Positions 7,961-16,551 of a DNA stretch of 37,270 bases are shown in pieces. The notes under the pieces were generated by a model. The model saw only the letters and a list, made by a program, of their open reading frames with translations, ran no database searches and had not been told where the DNA came from. The DNA comes from Stenotrophomonas humi (GTDB lineage Bacteria; Pseudomonadota; Gammaproteobacteria; Xanthomonadales; Xanthomonadaceae): assembly GCF_001431415.1 (NCBI RefSeq), contig NZ_LDJI01000032.1, forward strand, positions 1 through 37,270. The letters run 5' to 3'. Both the position numbers and the translations under genes were made by a program. Every line of letters begins with the position of its first letter. The stretch's first letter is position 1.

Positions 7961-8684
7961 GCATTTGCGCCGCCTGCGGCACAGCTGCCCTGGCCACGCG
8001 GCGACCACCGTACTTTCGGTTCAAGCCGTAGCCGATGAGCACGGCCACCAATACCGGCGCGGCCCATGGAAACAGTTCGATCAGCAGCGGCGGCACGTTC
8101 GTGTGCGATTGCAGCCACTGCCATACCGGGCGCATGCCGATGCTCAGGAATGCCACGTGGGTGGCGATGCCCGCCCCCAGCATCGACTGATAATGCTGGC
8201 GGAAAGCCCAGTCCGGGCGATGGGGGCCGCGACGGCTGAAGGTCCACATGCGCCAACCTGCCCACAGCCCGATCATCGAGAAGCCCAGGAACAGCATCTG
8301 GCCTTTCTGGATGCCCAGCACCAGTACCGCCAACCCCAGCAATACCATTGGCCACAGCGCCAGCTTCCAGCCCGTGCGCGACACCATCACCTTCCAGTCG
8401 CGCTTGTCGGTGACCGAACGCCATGCCAGCCAACTGGCATTGCCGGTGATGGCGATCAGATAGGCCAGAAACAGCGCGGCAACCGGCTGCTGGCGGAAGA
8501 AGGCGTACTGCACGGTGATCGGGACCGCCGTGACCACGATCGAAGCCATCGCCAGCAGATACACCTTGCCCAACAGTCGGTGCCGCGGCGAGCCCTTCTT
8601 CATCAGTGCTGCCGACCAGAACCCGACCAGCGCCACCATGCCGGCCAGCACATGCAGCGCAACGATCCACTTGTATCCAGGCAT
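7944..8684 (-). CDS. Multi-pass inner-membrane protein (DUF2306-like), function unknown
   Basis: A 246-residue integral membrane protein with about seven hydrophobic segments (for example YKWIVALHVLAGMVALVGFW, VYLLAMASIVVTAVPI, AALFLAYLIAITGNASWLAW, LALWPMVLLGLAVLVL, MLFLGFSMIGLWAGW). Histidines in the first helix (ALHVLAG), in the first loop (RHRLLGKVYL) and in RQHYQSMLGAGIATHVAFL suggest the DUF2306/cytochrome-b561-like group, where paired His residues could bind haem; this assignment is by pattern only. The start is ATG 8684, preceded by GGGAGA at good spacing on the minus strand. It is a single gene between phhA and the sensor kinase. Confidence 0.8.
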   Translation of the reverse strand: MPGYKWIVALHVLAGMVALVGFWSAALMKKGSPRHRLLGKVYLLAMASIVVTAVPITVQYAFFRQQPVAALFLAYLIAITGNASWLAWRSVTDKRDWKVMVSRTGWKLALWPMVLLGLAVLVLGIQKGQMLFLGFSMIGLWAGWRMWTFSRRGPHRPDWAFRQHYQSMLGAGIATHVAFLSIGMRPVWQWLQSHTNVPPLLIELFPWAAPVLVAVLIGYGLNRKYGGRRVARAAVPQAAQMQPPAE

Positions 8685-8851
8685 GACGGCAATCTCCCGT
8701 GGCGCCTTGCGGAATGCGGCGGCCGCAGCACACAGATTCACGGATTGGCGACCGCCGAGGCAGTCGCGGTGGTCATCCGAAGACCCTGCCGGAAGTCACT
8801 TTCTGCGCTGGCCCCCTTGCCGATATGGCCGCGCACCACCAGCATGCCGGC

Positions 8852-9958
8852 ATGAAAATCGGCCCTCAACCGCGTTGGCGCGGACTCCTTCATCCCCTCA
8901 ATCTCGCCGGCTTCATCACTTGGCTGGCGGTGGCGTTCACCTTGCCGTTCGGCGACGCTGCGCAGCTGCCGTGGCGCTGGGCATGTGCGCTGCTGTTCCT
9001 GCTCGCGTTCCTGTTCGCCACGACGCTGGCGCAGCCGTCCTGGCAACGGACATTGTTGTTGCTGATCGAGGCGATGAGTGCCCTGGTGCTGATCCGCTTG
9101 GCCCACAACAATGGTGTGGCGCCTGCGCTGCTGGTGATGCTGGCCGCACAGATCGCCGCGACCTGGCCACTGCGCACCACGTTGCTGATGGTTGCCGTGA
9201 TCAACCTCGGCATGTACCTCGTCCTGCGTGACGTACACGAGCACGCAGGCGTGGTGGTGCTGATCTTCGCCGGCTTCCAGGCTTTCGCCATGCTGACCAC
9301 GCATTACGCGCATACCGCCGAGCAGGCACGCGACCGGCTGGCGCTGGTCAATGCGGATCTACTCGCTACCCGTGCGCTGCTGGCCGAAAGCTCGCGCGAT
9401 GCCGAACGCCTGCGGCTGTCGCGCGAACTGCACGATGTGGCCGGGCACAAGCTCACCGCGCTGCGCCTGCAGCTGCGTGCACTGGCCGGTCGCAACGATG
9501 CCCCGGCGGAGCTGGCGCTGTGCGAGCAGCTTTCGGCCGAACTGCTTGGCGACATCCGTGCGGTGGTGCATTCGCTGCGCGATGGCGGCCAACTCGACAT
9601 TGCCACCGCGCTGCACGCACTGGCCGCACCACTGCCGCGCCCGCGCCTGCAGCTGCAGCTCGATGACGACGTGCAGGTGCGTGACACGGCGATGGCCGAA
9701 GCCCTGCTGCGTTGCGTGCAGGAAGCGTTGACCAACAGCGCGCGCCATGGCGAATCACAGGTATTGCAGGTCACACTGCGCCAATACGAAGGAAGGTTGC
9801 AGCTGGACATGCAGGATGACGGGAAACTGCGCGGCGAACTGCGCGAAGGCAATGGCCTTATCGGCATGCGCGAGCGCGTGGTTGAACACGGCGGGCGGCT
9901 GCACCTGCAACGCGCCGCTTCCGGCGCGCTGCACATCCACGCGGAATTCAGCGCATGA
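8852..9958 (+). CDS. DesK/NarX-type sensor histidine kinase
   Basis: A 368-residue membrane sensor kinase that pairs with the response regulator overlapping its 3' end. The first 150 residues carry about five or six hydrophobic helices (GFITWLAVAFTL, WACALLFLLAFLFATTLA, LLLLIEAMSALVLIRLA, and others) with no periplasmic domain, so the signal is probably sensed in or near the membrane, as in DesK. A coiled-coil linker (ARDRLALVNADLLATRALLAESS) leads to the HisKA_3 dimerisation box LSRELHDVAGHKL with phospho-acceptor His194. The ATPase has the N box (VQEALTNSARHG) and G box (GNGLIGMRERV). The start is uncertain: ATG 8852 has no clear ribosome site, and ATG 8825 is an alternative. Target genes are unknown. 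Confidence 0.9.
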   Translation: MKIGPQPRWRGLLHPLNLAGFITWLAVAFTLPFGDAAQLPWRWACALLFLLAFLFATTLAQPSWQRTLLLLIEAMSALVLIRLAHNNGVAPALLVMLAAQIAATWPLRTTLLMVAVINLGMYLVLRDVHEHAGVVVLIFAGFQAFAMLTTHYAHTAEQARDRLALVNADLLATRALLAESSRDAERLRLSRELHDVAGHKLTALRLQLRALAGRNDAPAELALCEQLSAELLGDIRAVVHSLRDGGQLDIATALHALAAPLPRPRLQLQLDDDVQVRDTAMAEALLRCVQEALTNSARHGESQVLQVTLRQYEGRLQLDMQDDGKLRGELREGNGLIGMRERVVEHGGRLHLQRAASGALHIHAEFSA

Positions 9959-10590
9959 CCGGCGCACCCCGCATCGCCCTGGTCGATGACCAGGCATTGA
10001 TCCGCGCCGGACTGCGTGCCCTGCTGCAACAGCAGGGCATCGAGATCGTGTTCGAAGCCGACAGTGGCGAAGCCCTGCTCGCACAGCTGCCTCAGCAACC
10101 AGTGCAGCTGATCGTCTCCGACATCCGCATGCCGGGCATGGACGGCATCCAGGCACTGCAGGCACTGCGCGCGCGCGGCGACGCGACGCCCTGCCTGTTC
10201 CTGACCACTTTCGACGAGAGCGACCTTCTGCTGCGCGCCACCGAGGCTGGGGCACAGGGTTTCCTCCTGAAGGACGCCGCGCCGGAGGACCTGCGCGATG
10301 CCATCGACCGCATCATCGCCGGCCATACCCTGCTGCAACCGGTCAGCACCGAACCGGTGCGCCAGCGTTACCGCTACCACGCAGACGATGCACCCAAGGA
10401 GCTGTTCAGCCAGAAGGAAGTGGCCGTGCTGCGCCTGATGGCCGGCGGCTACAGCAACCGCGAGATTGCCGGCAGCCTGTTCCTGGCCGAAGGCACGGTG
10501 AAAAACTACGTCTCGACCATCCTCGACAAACTGGACACCCGCGATCGCACCCGTGCGGTATTGAAGGCCATTACGTTGCGGATCATCTGA
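9955..10590 (+). CDS. NarL/FixJ-family response regulator
   Basis: A 211-residue DNA-binding response regulator, partner of the upstream kinase; its ATG overlaps the kinase stop (ATGA at 9955-9958), implying coupled translation. The receiver domain has the acidic pair D11-D12, phospho-acceptor Asp56 in VSDIRMPG, the switch residue region FLTTFDE and the Lys of GFLLKD. The C-terminal LuxR-type helix-turn-helix is intact (FSQKEVAVLRLMAGGYSNREIA, LFLAEGTVKNYVSTIL). Neighbouring genes do not reveal its regulon; DesK/LiaR-type pairs often respond to membrane or envelope state. Confidence 0.94.
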   Translation: MTGAPRIALVDDQALIRAGLRALLQQQGIEIVFEADSGEALLAQLPQQPVQLIVSDIRMPGMDGIQALQALRARGDATPCLFLTTFDESDLLLRATEAGAQGFLLKDAAPEDLRDAIDRIIAGHTLLQPVSTEPVRQRYRYHADDAPKELFSQKEVAVLRLMAGGYSNREIAGSLFLAEGTVKNYVSTILDKLDTRDRTRAVLKAITLRII

Positions 10591-10605
10591 AACGCGGCCA
10601 GCAAG

Positions 10606-11544
10606 TCAGACCGCGTTGTGCACTTCCACGGTGACATGCACGATCTCCTCGTGGATCGACAACGCGCGGTGGAACACTTCCGCATCAACACCCGGTGCGG
10701 TCACTACTTCCATCGAACAGGAAAAACGCCCACGACCGACCTGCCATACATGCAGATCGCTGATGCGCGCCGGTACTTCGCCCTGCTCCACTGCTTCGCG
10801 GATCTCGGCCACCACCGGTGCGTCCATTTCCGCATCCAGCAGCACGCGGCCGGTCTGGCGGATCAAACCCCAGGCCCAGACCGACACCAGCACCGCACCG
10901 ACAATGCCCATCAGCGGGTCCAGCCATGAGGCGTTGAAGTACAGGCCGCCGAGCAGGGCGATGATCGCCAGCACCGAGGTGGCCGCATCGGCCAGCACGT
11001 GCAGGTAGGCCGAGCGCTGGTTCAGATCATGGTGGTGATGGCTGTGATCATGGTGAGGGTCATGACCGTGGCCATGATGATGATCGTGCTGGTCGCGCAG
11101 CCACCATGCGCACAGCAGGTTCACCGCCAGGCCCACCACCGCGATCACGATGGCCTGCTGGTAATGGATGGGGCTGGGTTTGAACATCCGCACGATCGAC
11201 TCGAACGCCATGATCGTGGCCACACCCAACAGCAGGATGGCACTGGTGTAGCCGGCCAGGATCTCGATCTTCCAGGTACCGAAGGCGAAGCGCGGGTCAT
11301 CCCGGTAGCGCCGTGCGCAGGCATAGGCAAACGCCGCCAGACCCAGCGCCAGCGCGTGCGAACTCATGTGCCAGCCATCGGCCAGCACCGCCATCGAGTT
11401 GAACCACCAGCCACCGGCGATCTCCACCACCATCATCACGACGGTCAGGACCATGGCACGGCGGGTGTTCTTCTCCGCCATCGGATTGCCCTCGCTGAAG
11501 GCGTGGCTGTGCTGGCGGGATTGGGCAAGGGCTTCGAGGTTCAT
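10606..11544 (-). CDS. dmeF: Cation diffusion facilitator, DmeF-type Ni/Co efflux
   Basis: A 312-residue inner-membrane metal/proton antiporter of the cation diffusion facilitator family. Six membrane segments are visible, with the metal-site motifs in the second (LADGWHMSSHALAL) and fifth (HVLADAATSVLAI) helices. The HSHAF motif near residue 13 and a very His-rich loop between helices 4 and 5 (DQHDHHHGHGHDPHHDHSHHHH) are typical of DmeF-like exporters. The start at ATG 11544 gives MNLEALAQSRQHSHAF; a longer frame runs into the operator. The divergent gene encodes an RcnR-type repressor with nickel/cobalt ligands, which supports Ni2+/Co2+ as substrates over Zn2+. A zinc or cadmium role cannot be excluded from sequence. 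Confidence 0.9.
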   Translation of the reverse strand: MNLEALAQSRQHSHAFSEGNPMAEKNTRRAMVLTVVMMVVEIAGGWWFNSMAVLADGWHMSSHALALGLAAFAYACARRYRDDPRFAFGTWKIEILAGYTSAILLLGVATIMAFESIVRMFKPSPIHYQQAIVIAVVGLAVNLLCAWWLRDQHDHHHGHGHDPHHDHSHHHHDLNQRSAYLHVLADAATSVLAIIALLGGLYFNASWLDPLMGIVGAVLVSVWAWGLIRQTGRVLLDAEMDAPVVAEIREAVEQGEVPARISDLHVWQVGRGRFSCSMEVVTAPGVDAEVFHRALSIHEEIVHVTVEVHNAV

Positions 11545-11558
11545 CGTGGCGACCTTTT

Positions 11559-11581
11559 CGTATACCCCCATAGGGTATACG
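11559..11581. promoter_or_regulatory. DmeR/RcnR-type operator
   Basis: CGTATACCC-CCATA-GGGTATACG: a 9-bp perfect inverted repeat in the 46-bp gap between dmeF and its repressor. The core is TATACCC with a G/C-run and AT arms, the layout known for RcnR/CsoR-family sites and very like the DmeR site described in Rhizobium. Its position lets one repressor tetramer silence both genes until metal binds. Confidence 0.85.
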
Positions 11582-11590
11582 ATCCGGTGC

Positions 11591-11863
11591 ATGGCACATA
11601 TCCAACGTGACAAGAAGAAGCTGCTGACCCGCGTGCGTCGCATTGCCGGGCAGGTCGCGGCCCTGGAGCAGGCACTGGAGGCCGGCGACGACTGCGACGC
11701 CGTGCTGGTGCAGATCGCCGCCGCCAAGGGCGCGATGCACGGGCTGATGCTGGAAGTGATGGCTGGTCATCTCAACGACCATGTCGTCGCCGAGAAGGAC
11801 CCGGCCAAGCGCGCCAGTGAAGCCGAAGTGCTGCTGGCGCTGCTCAAGCGTCACGCAAGGTGA
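11591..11863 (+). CDS. dmeR: RcnR/DmeR-type metal-sensing repressor
   Basis: A 90-residue all-helical repressor of the CsoR/RcnR/FrmR family (DUF156). The nickel/cobalt ligands of Escherichia coli RcnR fall at the same residue numbers here: His3, Cys35, His60 and His64. This argues for a Ni/Co sensor and against the formaldehyde sensor FrmR, which lacks this set. The start at ATG 11591 is required to place His3. The family signature RVRRIAGQVAALEQAL is present. It is divergent from dmeF across a perfect palindrome and is probably autoregulated. Confidence 0.9.
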   Translation: MAHIQRDKKKLLTRVRRIAGQVAALEQALEAGDDCDAVLVQIAAAKGAMHGLMLEVMAGHLNDHVVAEKDPAKRASEAEVLLALLKRHAR

Positions 11864-11920
11864 CCAACGACGCTCCTAAAAAAAAAAGCCGCACGCCTTT
11901 CGCGCTGCCGGGCGCTGGCG

Positions 11921-11987
11921 GTAGTGCCGAGCGATGCTCGGCAGGAGCATCCCGGCCGAGCCACAGCGCAGCACGGCTGCGCGCTAC
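11921..11987. repeat. SMAG repeat dimer, head-to-head
   Basis: GTAG at 11921-11924 starts the first hairpin (TGCCGAGC, loop GAT, GCTCGGCA). The second hairpin (GCGCAGC at 11966-11972, loop ACG, GCTGCGC) ends with GCTAC, which is GTAGC on the other strand, so the pair faces outward. The inner part of the right-hand terminus supplies the TAG stop codon of the PepSY gene (11984-11986). An A9 run precedes it at 11879-11887. The rest of the gap from 11864 shows nothing else. Confidence 0.85.
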
Positions 11988-13558
11988 ACGGGCCTGGGGT
12001 TCGTCTGCGCCCAGATGCTGTCGGTATGCCCCTGCTGCAAGCGCAGGCGCGTGCGCTGGGCGATGTACAACATCACCGGCACCGACAACAGCGCGGTCAC
12101 GTCCACCGGCCAGCTGCCGGCGTGGCTCCATGCACCGCCGACGCCCCACACGCCGGCCAGACTCGACAACGGAATCGCCAGGGTGAACACCGCGCTGGCC
12201 CACAGCAGCTCCACCGCACCGCGTGATGCGCCGCGCAGGAACGCCCAACCGATCGCGGCCACGAACACCGCGTAATAGATGCCGGTGTGCCACGCCTTCA
12301 GATCCGCCACCAGCGCAGGCAACCATTTGGTTGCGGCGAGGCTGGCGGAAATGCCGGCCACGCAACCCAATGACACGCCCACGGTCAGGCAGCCCAGCAC
12401 CCAGCCCGAGCGTTTCTGCGCGGGCGTCTCCGGCCCCTTGCGCCGGCGTCGCCGCGATTCCACCCACAGCAGGTTGCCGGTGTAGAACAGCGCCGCGCCG
12501 GCCAGGCCCATCAGCACGTACAACCAGCGCACCGGGTTACCACCGAAGCTGCCGAAATGCAGCATGAAGAACGCATTGACCGATTCATCCCAGGCGGACA
12601 TGTGGCCGGGTAGATCATGCGGGTCCACCTGCCCGCTGTACGGGTCCAGATGCGTGCTCGCGTACAGCCGCGCGCGCGTGCCGTGGCGCACGTCCAGCCC
12701 GGTTACCGTCGCCTCGACATGTCCGTCCTTGCGCTGGAAACCAAAGCCCTGCACGTCGAAACCGGGCAGTTGCACTTCCACCCGGCGCAGCAGTTCGGCC
12801 GCCGGCAACACGCGTGCACCGGTGGGCGCTCCGTCGTGCTCTTCACTCCACTCGATGCCGTCCGGGTACACCACCGCGCCCTGCGCGTCGTAGAACTGGT
12901 CATGGAAGGCGAACACCACGCTGGTCAGCGCGATCACCAGGTGGAACGGCAGGCTGAACAAGCCCAGCGCGTTGTGCGCGTCCAGCCACATGCGCTTGAT
13001 GTTCTTGCCGATGCGCAGCGCGAACACGTCCTTGGTCAACGTCGGCAGCAGCACGATCAGCCCCGAGATCAACGCCACTGCATAGGCCAATGCCACCGCG
13101 CCCATGATCGGCCGCGCCACCGCATCCGGGAACGGCAGCCCGACCAGCTGGTGCAGCGTGTCCACCAGCTGTGCCACCGGCGCCTTGCGCGTCTGCTCCA
13201 CCTGCAGGCTGCCATCGGCGGCAAAACTGGCGGCGTATTCCTTGAACTGGCGACGGCCGCCGGTGCGCTCCTGCCAGTACACGCGTGCCGGCTGGTCGGC
13301 ACCGGGTTTGACCGAAATGAAGTAACGCGCTGCGGCCTTGGGATGCTCGGCCAGCACCGCTTCGACCAGCGCATCGGCACGCTCCAGCGACGGTGCGGCG
13401 GCCAATGTCGACGGCGGCGTTGCCCAGCGCTCCAGTGGCTTCTCGAACATGGTGACCGAGCCGGCATAGAAGGCGATGAACAACATCAGCCCGCAGACGA
13501 TGCCGATCCAGATGTGGACGTCCTTGTAGACCTTGATGATGTCGCTGCGGATCTTCAT
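11984..13558 (-). CDS. PepSY-associated membrane protein, likely ferric-siderophore reductase (PiuB/FoxB type)
   Basis: A 524-residue inner-membrane protein with PepSY-associated helices, last gene of a Fur-box-led operon. Visible features: N-terminal helix with HIWIGIVCGLMLFIAFYAGS, a large periplasmic PepSY region (residues about 40-350), helices around ALAYAVALISGLIVLLP and LVIALTSVVFAF with the conserved HNALGLFSLPFH stretch, and a C-terminal group of four helices. Family members reduce iron in imported siderophores in the periplasm or inner membrane, using histidine-bound haem; here that is inference from family and neighbours. The start is ATG 13558, 10 bases after the preceding stop. 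Its stop codon is the terminal TAG of a SMAG repeat, so the last residues (NPRPV) may have been trimmed or added by repeat insertion. Confidence 0.86.
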   Translation of the reverse strand: MKIRSDIIKVYKDVHIWIGIVCGLMLFIAFYAGSVTMFEKPLERWATPPSTLAAAPSLERADALVEAVLAEHPKAAARYFISVKPGADQPARVYWQERTGGRRQFKEYAASFAADGSLQVEQTRKAPVAQLVDTLHQLVGLPFPDAVARPIMGAVALAYAVALISGLIVLLPTLTKDVFALRIGKNIKRMWLDAHNALGLFSLPFHLVIALTSVVFAFHDQFYDAQGAVVYPDGIEWSEEHDGAPTGARVLPAAELLRRVEVQLPGFDVQGFGFQRKDGHVEATVTGLDVRHGTRARLYASTHLDPYSGQVDPHDLPGHMSAWDESVNAFFMLHFGSFGGNPVRWLYVLMGLAGAALFYTGNLLWVESRRRRRKGPETPAQKRSGWVLGCLTVGVSLGCVAGISASLAATKWLPALVADLKAWHTGIYYAVFVAAIGWAFLRGASRGAVELLWASAVFTLAIPLSSLAGVWGVGGAWSHAGSWPVDVTALLSVPVMLYIAQRTRLRLQQGHTDSIWAQTNPRPV

Positions 13559-13568
13559 GCCTGCCCCC

Positions 13569-13871
13569 TCACGCCATCACCCAACGCGCCAGCGCCAACA
13601 TCCCGAATGCGGCCACATTGGCCGCGCCCAGCCACAACCATGCGCGCAGGCTGTCGCGGAACAGGTAGACGAAGGACAGCACCGCCGCCCAGATCGGTGC
13701 CATCAGCCACATGTTGAACTGGTTCTTGCCGCCGCCCGCGCCGATGCCGTCCGGCCCCAGCCAGGCGAACAGGCCGGACAACGCCAGCGCCAGGCCGAAG
13801 CCCAGCACCACGCCGGCACAGGTCTTGCCGAACCAATGGCGGCTTTCCAGCCGCACGCGCGCCTGGTTCAT
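13569..13871 (-). CDS. Small membrane protein (DUF3649-like) of the siderophore operon
   Basis: A 100-residue protein with three hydrophobic helices (TCAGVVLGFGLALALSGLFAWL, MWLMAPIWAAVLSFVYLF, AWLWLGAANVAAFGMLALARW). The start is ATG 13871, with GAGGG upstream on the minus strand and a 4-base ATGA overlap with the preceding gene. Size, position and the GGGKNQFNMWLMAPIW stretch fit the DUF3649/iron-uptake small membrane proteins that accompany PepSY reductases in xanthomonads. Its biochemical role is unknown; it may form a complex with the PepSY protein. Confidence 0.78.
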   Translation of the reverse strand: MNQARVRLESRHWFGKTCAGVVLGFGLALALSGLFAWLGPDGIGAGGGKNQFNMWLMAPIWAAVLSFVYLFRDSLRAWLWLGAANVAAFGMLALARWVMA

Positions 13872-14155
13872 GTCGCCCTCCGCGCGCGTACACGGGCACG
13901 CCACGCGCCCAGGAACGGCGCGATCGACCACACCAGCGTCAGCAGCACCAACCACGCCGATATCGCTTCAAGCGGCGCCAGCAACTGCCACATCGTCAGC
14001 AACGAGACGACCGCAAGCACGCTGCCCGGCCACCACGCATGTCGCGTTGGCCACGGCCCTGCGGCGCGCAGTTGTTGTTGTGGCGAAGCGACGTACAGCA
14101 GCATTGCCGCGGCGGTGCCCACGACAGTGGCGATGATCACCAGCAGCAGGCTCAT
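13868..14155 (-). CDS. Small membrane protein (DUF3325-like) of the siderophore operon
   Basis: A 95-residue protein with three predicted helices (LLLVIIATVVGTAAAMLLYVAS, WWPGSVLAVVSLLTMWQLLA, AISAWLVLLTLVWSIAPFL) and an Arg-rich cytoplasmic tail (WRARVRARRAT). The gene order TonB receptor, this protein, DUF3649-like, PepSY is a recurring siderophore-uptake module, and DUF3325 is the usual first small protein. It is separated from the receptor gene by 100 bases and overlaps the next gene by 4 bases. Function is unknown. Confidence 0.75.
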   Translation of the reverse strand: MSLLLVIIATVVGTAAAMLLYVASPQQQLRAAGPWPTRHAWWPGSVLAVVSLLTMWQLLAPLEAISAWLVLLTLVWSIAPFLGAWRARVRARRAT

Positions 14156-14255
14156 CGCGCGACACCGCTGGGTTGCAGGATGGTTTTCATTCGGTCTGGC
14201 TCAAGGGCTGGCGATGAAAGCGTCCATTGGGTTTGCCGATGGGCGCATGGTGGCT

Positions 14256-16487
14256 TTACCAACTGAAGCGCGCGGTGGCGGTGACGGTGCGGCCGGTGCC
14301 GTAGTAGCAGGAAGACACGCCACCGCAGGTCGAGACAAAACGCTTGTCGGCCAGGTTGCTGACGTTGAGTGCGAACTGGGTTCCCACCCGGCCGTGATGG
14401 CCGACGTCGTAACGGATGGCCGCATCCCACAGCGTGTATCCCGGGATCAGGTACAGGTTGGCGCTGTCGCCATGGCTTTCGCCGTTGTAACGCACACCTG
14501 CGGCCAGGCTCAGTCCTTCCAGGCCACCGGCCTGGAACGTGTAGTCCGCCCACAGCGCGGCGGTCCAGTCCGGCACCATCGCCAGCTGCTTGCCGATGTA
14601 GCCGTTGTTGCTTTTGGTGACTTCCGAATCCATCCAGCTGGCGGCACCGATCACGCTGAAGCCTTCCAGCGGGGTGATGCGGCCTTCCAGTTCGACACCG
14701 CGCACGCGGCCTTCGCCATCCTGCACCTGGCACTGGCTGTTGCCAGCGGTGCCGCAGGTGTTGTGCGTGAGGTCCGGATCATTGGTGAGGATGTTCTGCT
14801 GGCGCAGGTCGTAGGCCGAAAGCGTCAACAGGCCATCGAAGGACGCCGGCTGGTACTTGATGCCCGCTTCCCACTGCTTGCCGGTCACCGGGTCGAACGC
14901 CGACAGCGTGTAGCTCATGTTGGTGTTGCTGCCCGACGGCTGGAACGACTCGGCGTAGCTGAGGTACGGGGTCAGCCCGTTGTCGGCCACGTACAGCACG
15001 CCCAGGTTGCCGCTGAAGGCTTCTTCCTCGCCGCGGGTCGGGATGCGGGCCCCGTAACGATTGGTGGCCACGGTGTAGCTGCGGGTCCAGGTGTCGTCAC
15101 GGGTCCAGTCATAGCGGCCACCAAAGGTCAGCCGCCACTTGTCCAATGCAACCTGGTCCTGCAGGTACACACCGGTCTGGCGGTTGATGCCACCGGAGTA
15201 GCTGATGCTGGTGGTGACCGGCACGTAGTTGGTATAGACCGGGTTGAAGATGTCGATGTCGCGCGGGTTGACCATCGCCCCGCGCGCGCCGGTCCAGTCG
15301 GCCTTCTGCCAGTCCACGCCGATCAGCAGCGTGTGCTCGGCTGCGCCGGTGCTGAACTTGCCGGTGATGCGCGTATCCACCGTATCGCCCTTGGAGTCAC
15401 CTTCGCCCCAGGTGGCACGCCGCTTCTGGGTGCGGCCATCGGCGTTCAAGCCACCATTGGTCACCACGGTGCGGAACAGGGATTGGACATCGGTATGGCG
15501 CGCACTCTGGCTCAGCGTCCAGTTGCCGTTGAAGCTGTGCTCGAACAGGTAGCCGGCAGTCCAGATGGTGCGGTCATAGGTGTTCCAGCCGGGCTCGCCG
15601 ATGAAGGTGGTGTTCTTCATGTGACCGTAGGGCGTGGCCACCAGCGTGCCGTCCATCGGCAGGAACTGGTAGGTCGAACCGCCGTCGTCCTTCTGGTAGA
15701 GGCCGAGCAGGGTCAGGCGCGTGCGTTCGGCGATCTGGAAGGTGTAGCTCGGGGCCAGGAACCAGTGCTTCTGTTCGGTGTGGTCGATCTGCGTCTCACC
15801 ATCGCGGTACAGGCCGACCAGGCGCAGCAGGTGGCGGTTGTCGCCGGTGCCGGTGCCCACGTCGAAGGCAGTGTTGTACTGGCCGTTGCCGTCGATGCCC
15901 AGGCGCAGTACCTGCTGCTGGTCCGGCGTCGGCGTCTTGCTGACCTGGTTGACCATGCCACCCGGAGCCACCTGGCCGTACATCACCGCCGACGGGCCCT
16001 TGAGCACCTCCACCCGCTCCAGGTTCCAGCTGTCGACCATGGTGCGGTTCCACTGGCTGCCCTGCGGTGCACGCATGCCGTCGACGGTGACATTGTTGGA
16101 CCAGCTGCCGGCATCGAAACCACGGATGCGGAAGTCATCGACGCGGTTGTCGATGCCGCTGCTTTCCAGGGTCACGCCGGCGACGTAGCGCATGGCCTCG
16201 TTGAGGTTCTGGACGCCACGGGCATCCAGTTCCTCGCGGGCGATCACCGAAACCGACTGTGCAGTCTCGGCGATGGCGGTATCGGTCTTGGTCGCACTGG
16301 AAGCGTGGGAAGTGGTGCGGTAGGCGTTGACGTGCACCGCATCGAGCGTGCGCGCCGCATCGGCAGGCGCTTCACCCGCCTCGGGTTCGGCAGCGAATAC
16401 GGTGGCGGGGAACAGGGCCACGGCAACGGCAACGGCCATGGACAGCAACGCCGGCCGAGCGGCGACAGAGCAACGGGGGAAGGACAC
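14256..16487 (-). CDS. TonB-dependent siderophore receptor
   Basis: A 743-residue outer-membrane ferric-siderophore receptor. I use the GTG at 16487, which gives a signal peptide with an Ala/Val-rich core cleaved near VFAA-EPE; the internal ATG at residue 17 would leave only the hydrophobic core. A TonB-box-like LDAVHVNAYR follows, then the plug (TAQSVSVIAREELDARGVQNLNEAMRYVAGV, FRIRGFD, VEVLKGPSAVMYGQVAPGGMVNQVSK) and a barrel ending in a terminal aromatic (ARFSW). The LNEAMRYVAGV and APGGMVN signatures are those of FhuA/FpvA-like receptors; there is no N-terminal STN domain, so it should not itself signal to an anti-sigma factor. A Fur box and sigma70-like promoter lie upstream. The ferrichrome-like or hydroxamate ligand is a guess. 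Confidence 0.93.
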   Translation of the reverse strand: MSFPRCSVAARPALLSMAVAVAVALFPATVFAAEPEAGEAPADAARTLDAVHVNAYRTTSHASSATKTDTAIAETAQSVSVIAREELDARGVQNLNEAMRYVAGVTLESSGIDNRVDDFRIRGFDAGSWSNNVTVDGMRAPQGSQWNRTMVDSWNLERVEVLKGPSAVMYGQVAPGGMVNQVSKTPTPDQQQVLRLGIDGNGQYNTAFDVGTGTGDNRHLLRLVGLYRDGETQIDHTEQKHWFLAPSYTFQIAERTRLTLLGLYQKDDGGSTYQFLPMDGTLVATPYGHMKNTTFIGEPGWNTYDRTIWTAGYLFEHSFNGNWTLSQSARHTDVQSLFRTVVTNGGLNADGRTQKRRATWGEGDSKGDTVDTRITGKFSTGAAEHTLLIGVDWQKADWTGARGAMVNPRDIDIFNPVYTNYVPVTTSISYSGGINRQTGVYLQDQVALDKWRLTFGGRYDWTRDDTWTRSYTVATNRYGARIPTRGEEEAFSGNLGVLYVADNGLTPYLSYAESFQPSGSNTNMSYTLSAFDPVTGKQWEAGIKYQPASFDGLLTLSAYDLRQQNILTNDPDLTHNTCGTAGNSQCQVQDGEGRVRGVELEGRITPLEGFSVIGAASWMDSEVTKSNNGYIGKQLAMVPDWTAALWADYTFQAGGLEGLSLAAGVRYNGESHGDSANLYLIPGYTLWDAAIRYDVGHHGRVGTQFALNVSNLADKRFVSTCGGVSSCYYGTGRTVTATARFSW

Positions 16488-16551
16488 GGAGTCAACCTAC
16501 TGATGGGAGCGAGTATTGGCTGACTGCGCGGAGCAGCGGCTGATGGGCTGC

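Noticed and set aside
14152..14190. Twelve-codon frame MKTILQPSGVAR whose stop overlaps the DUF3325-like start
   Set aside because: The ATGA overlap is suggestive of a coupled leader peptide, but there is no ribosome site, and such short frames are common by chance.
13533..16523. Very long plus-strand open frame (996 codons) opposite the siderophore receptor operon
   Set aside because: It lies antisense to genes with clear domain homology, and its translation is His/Gln/Val-rich without any motif. This is a frame artefact of high G+C.
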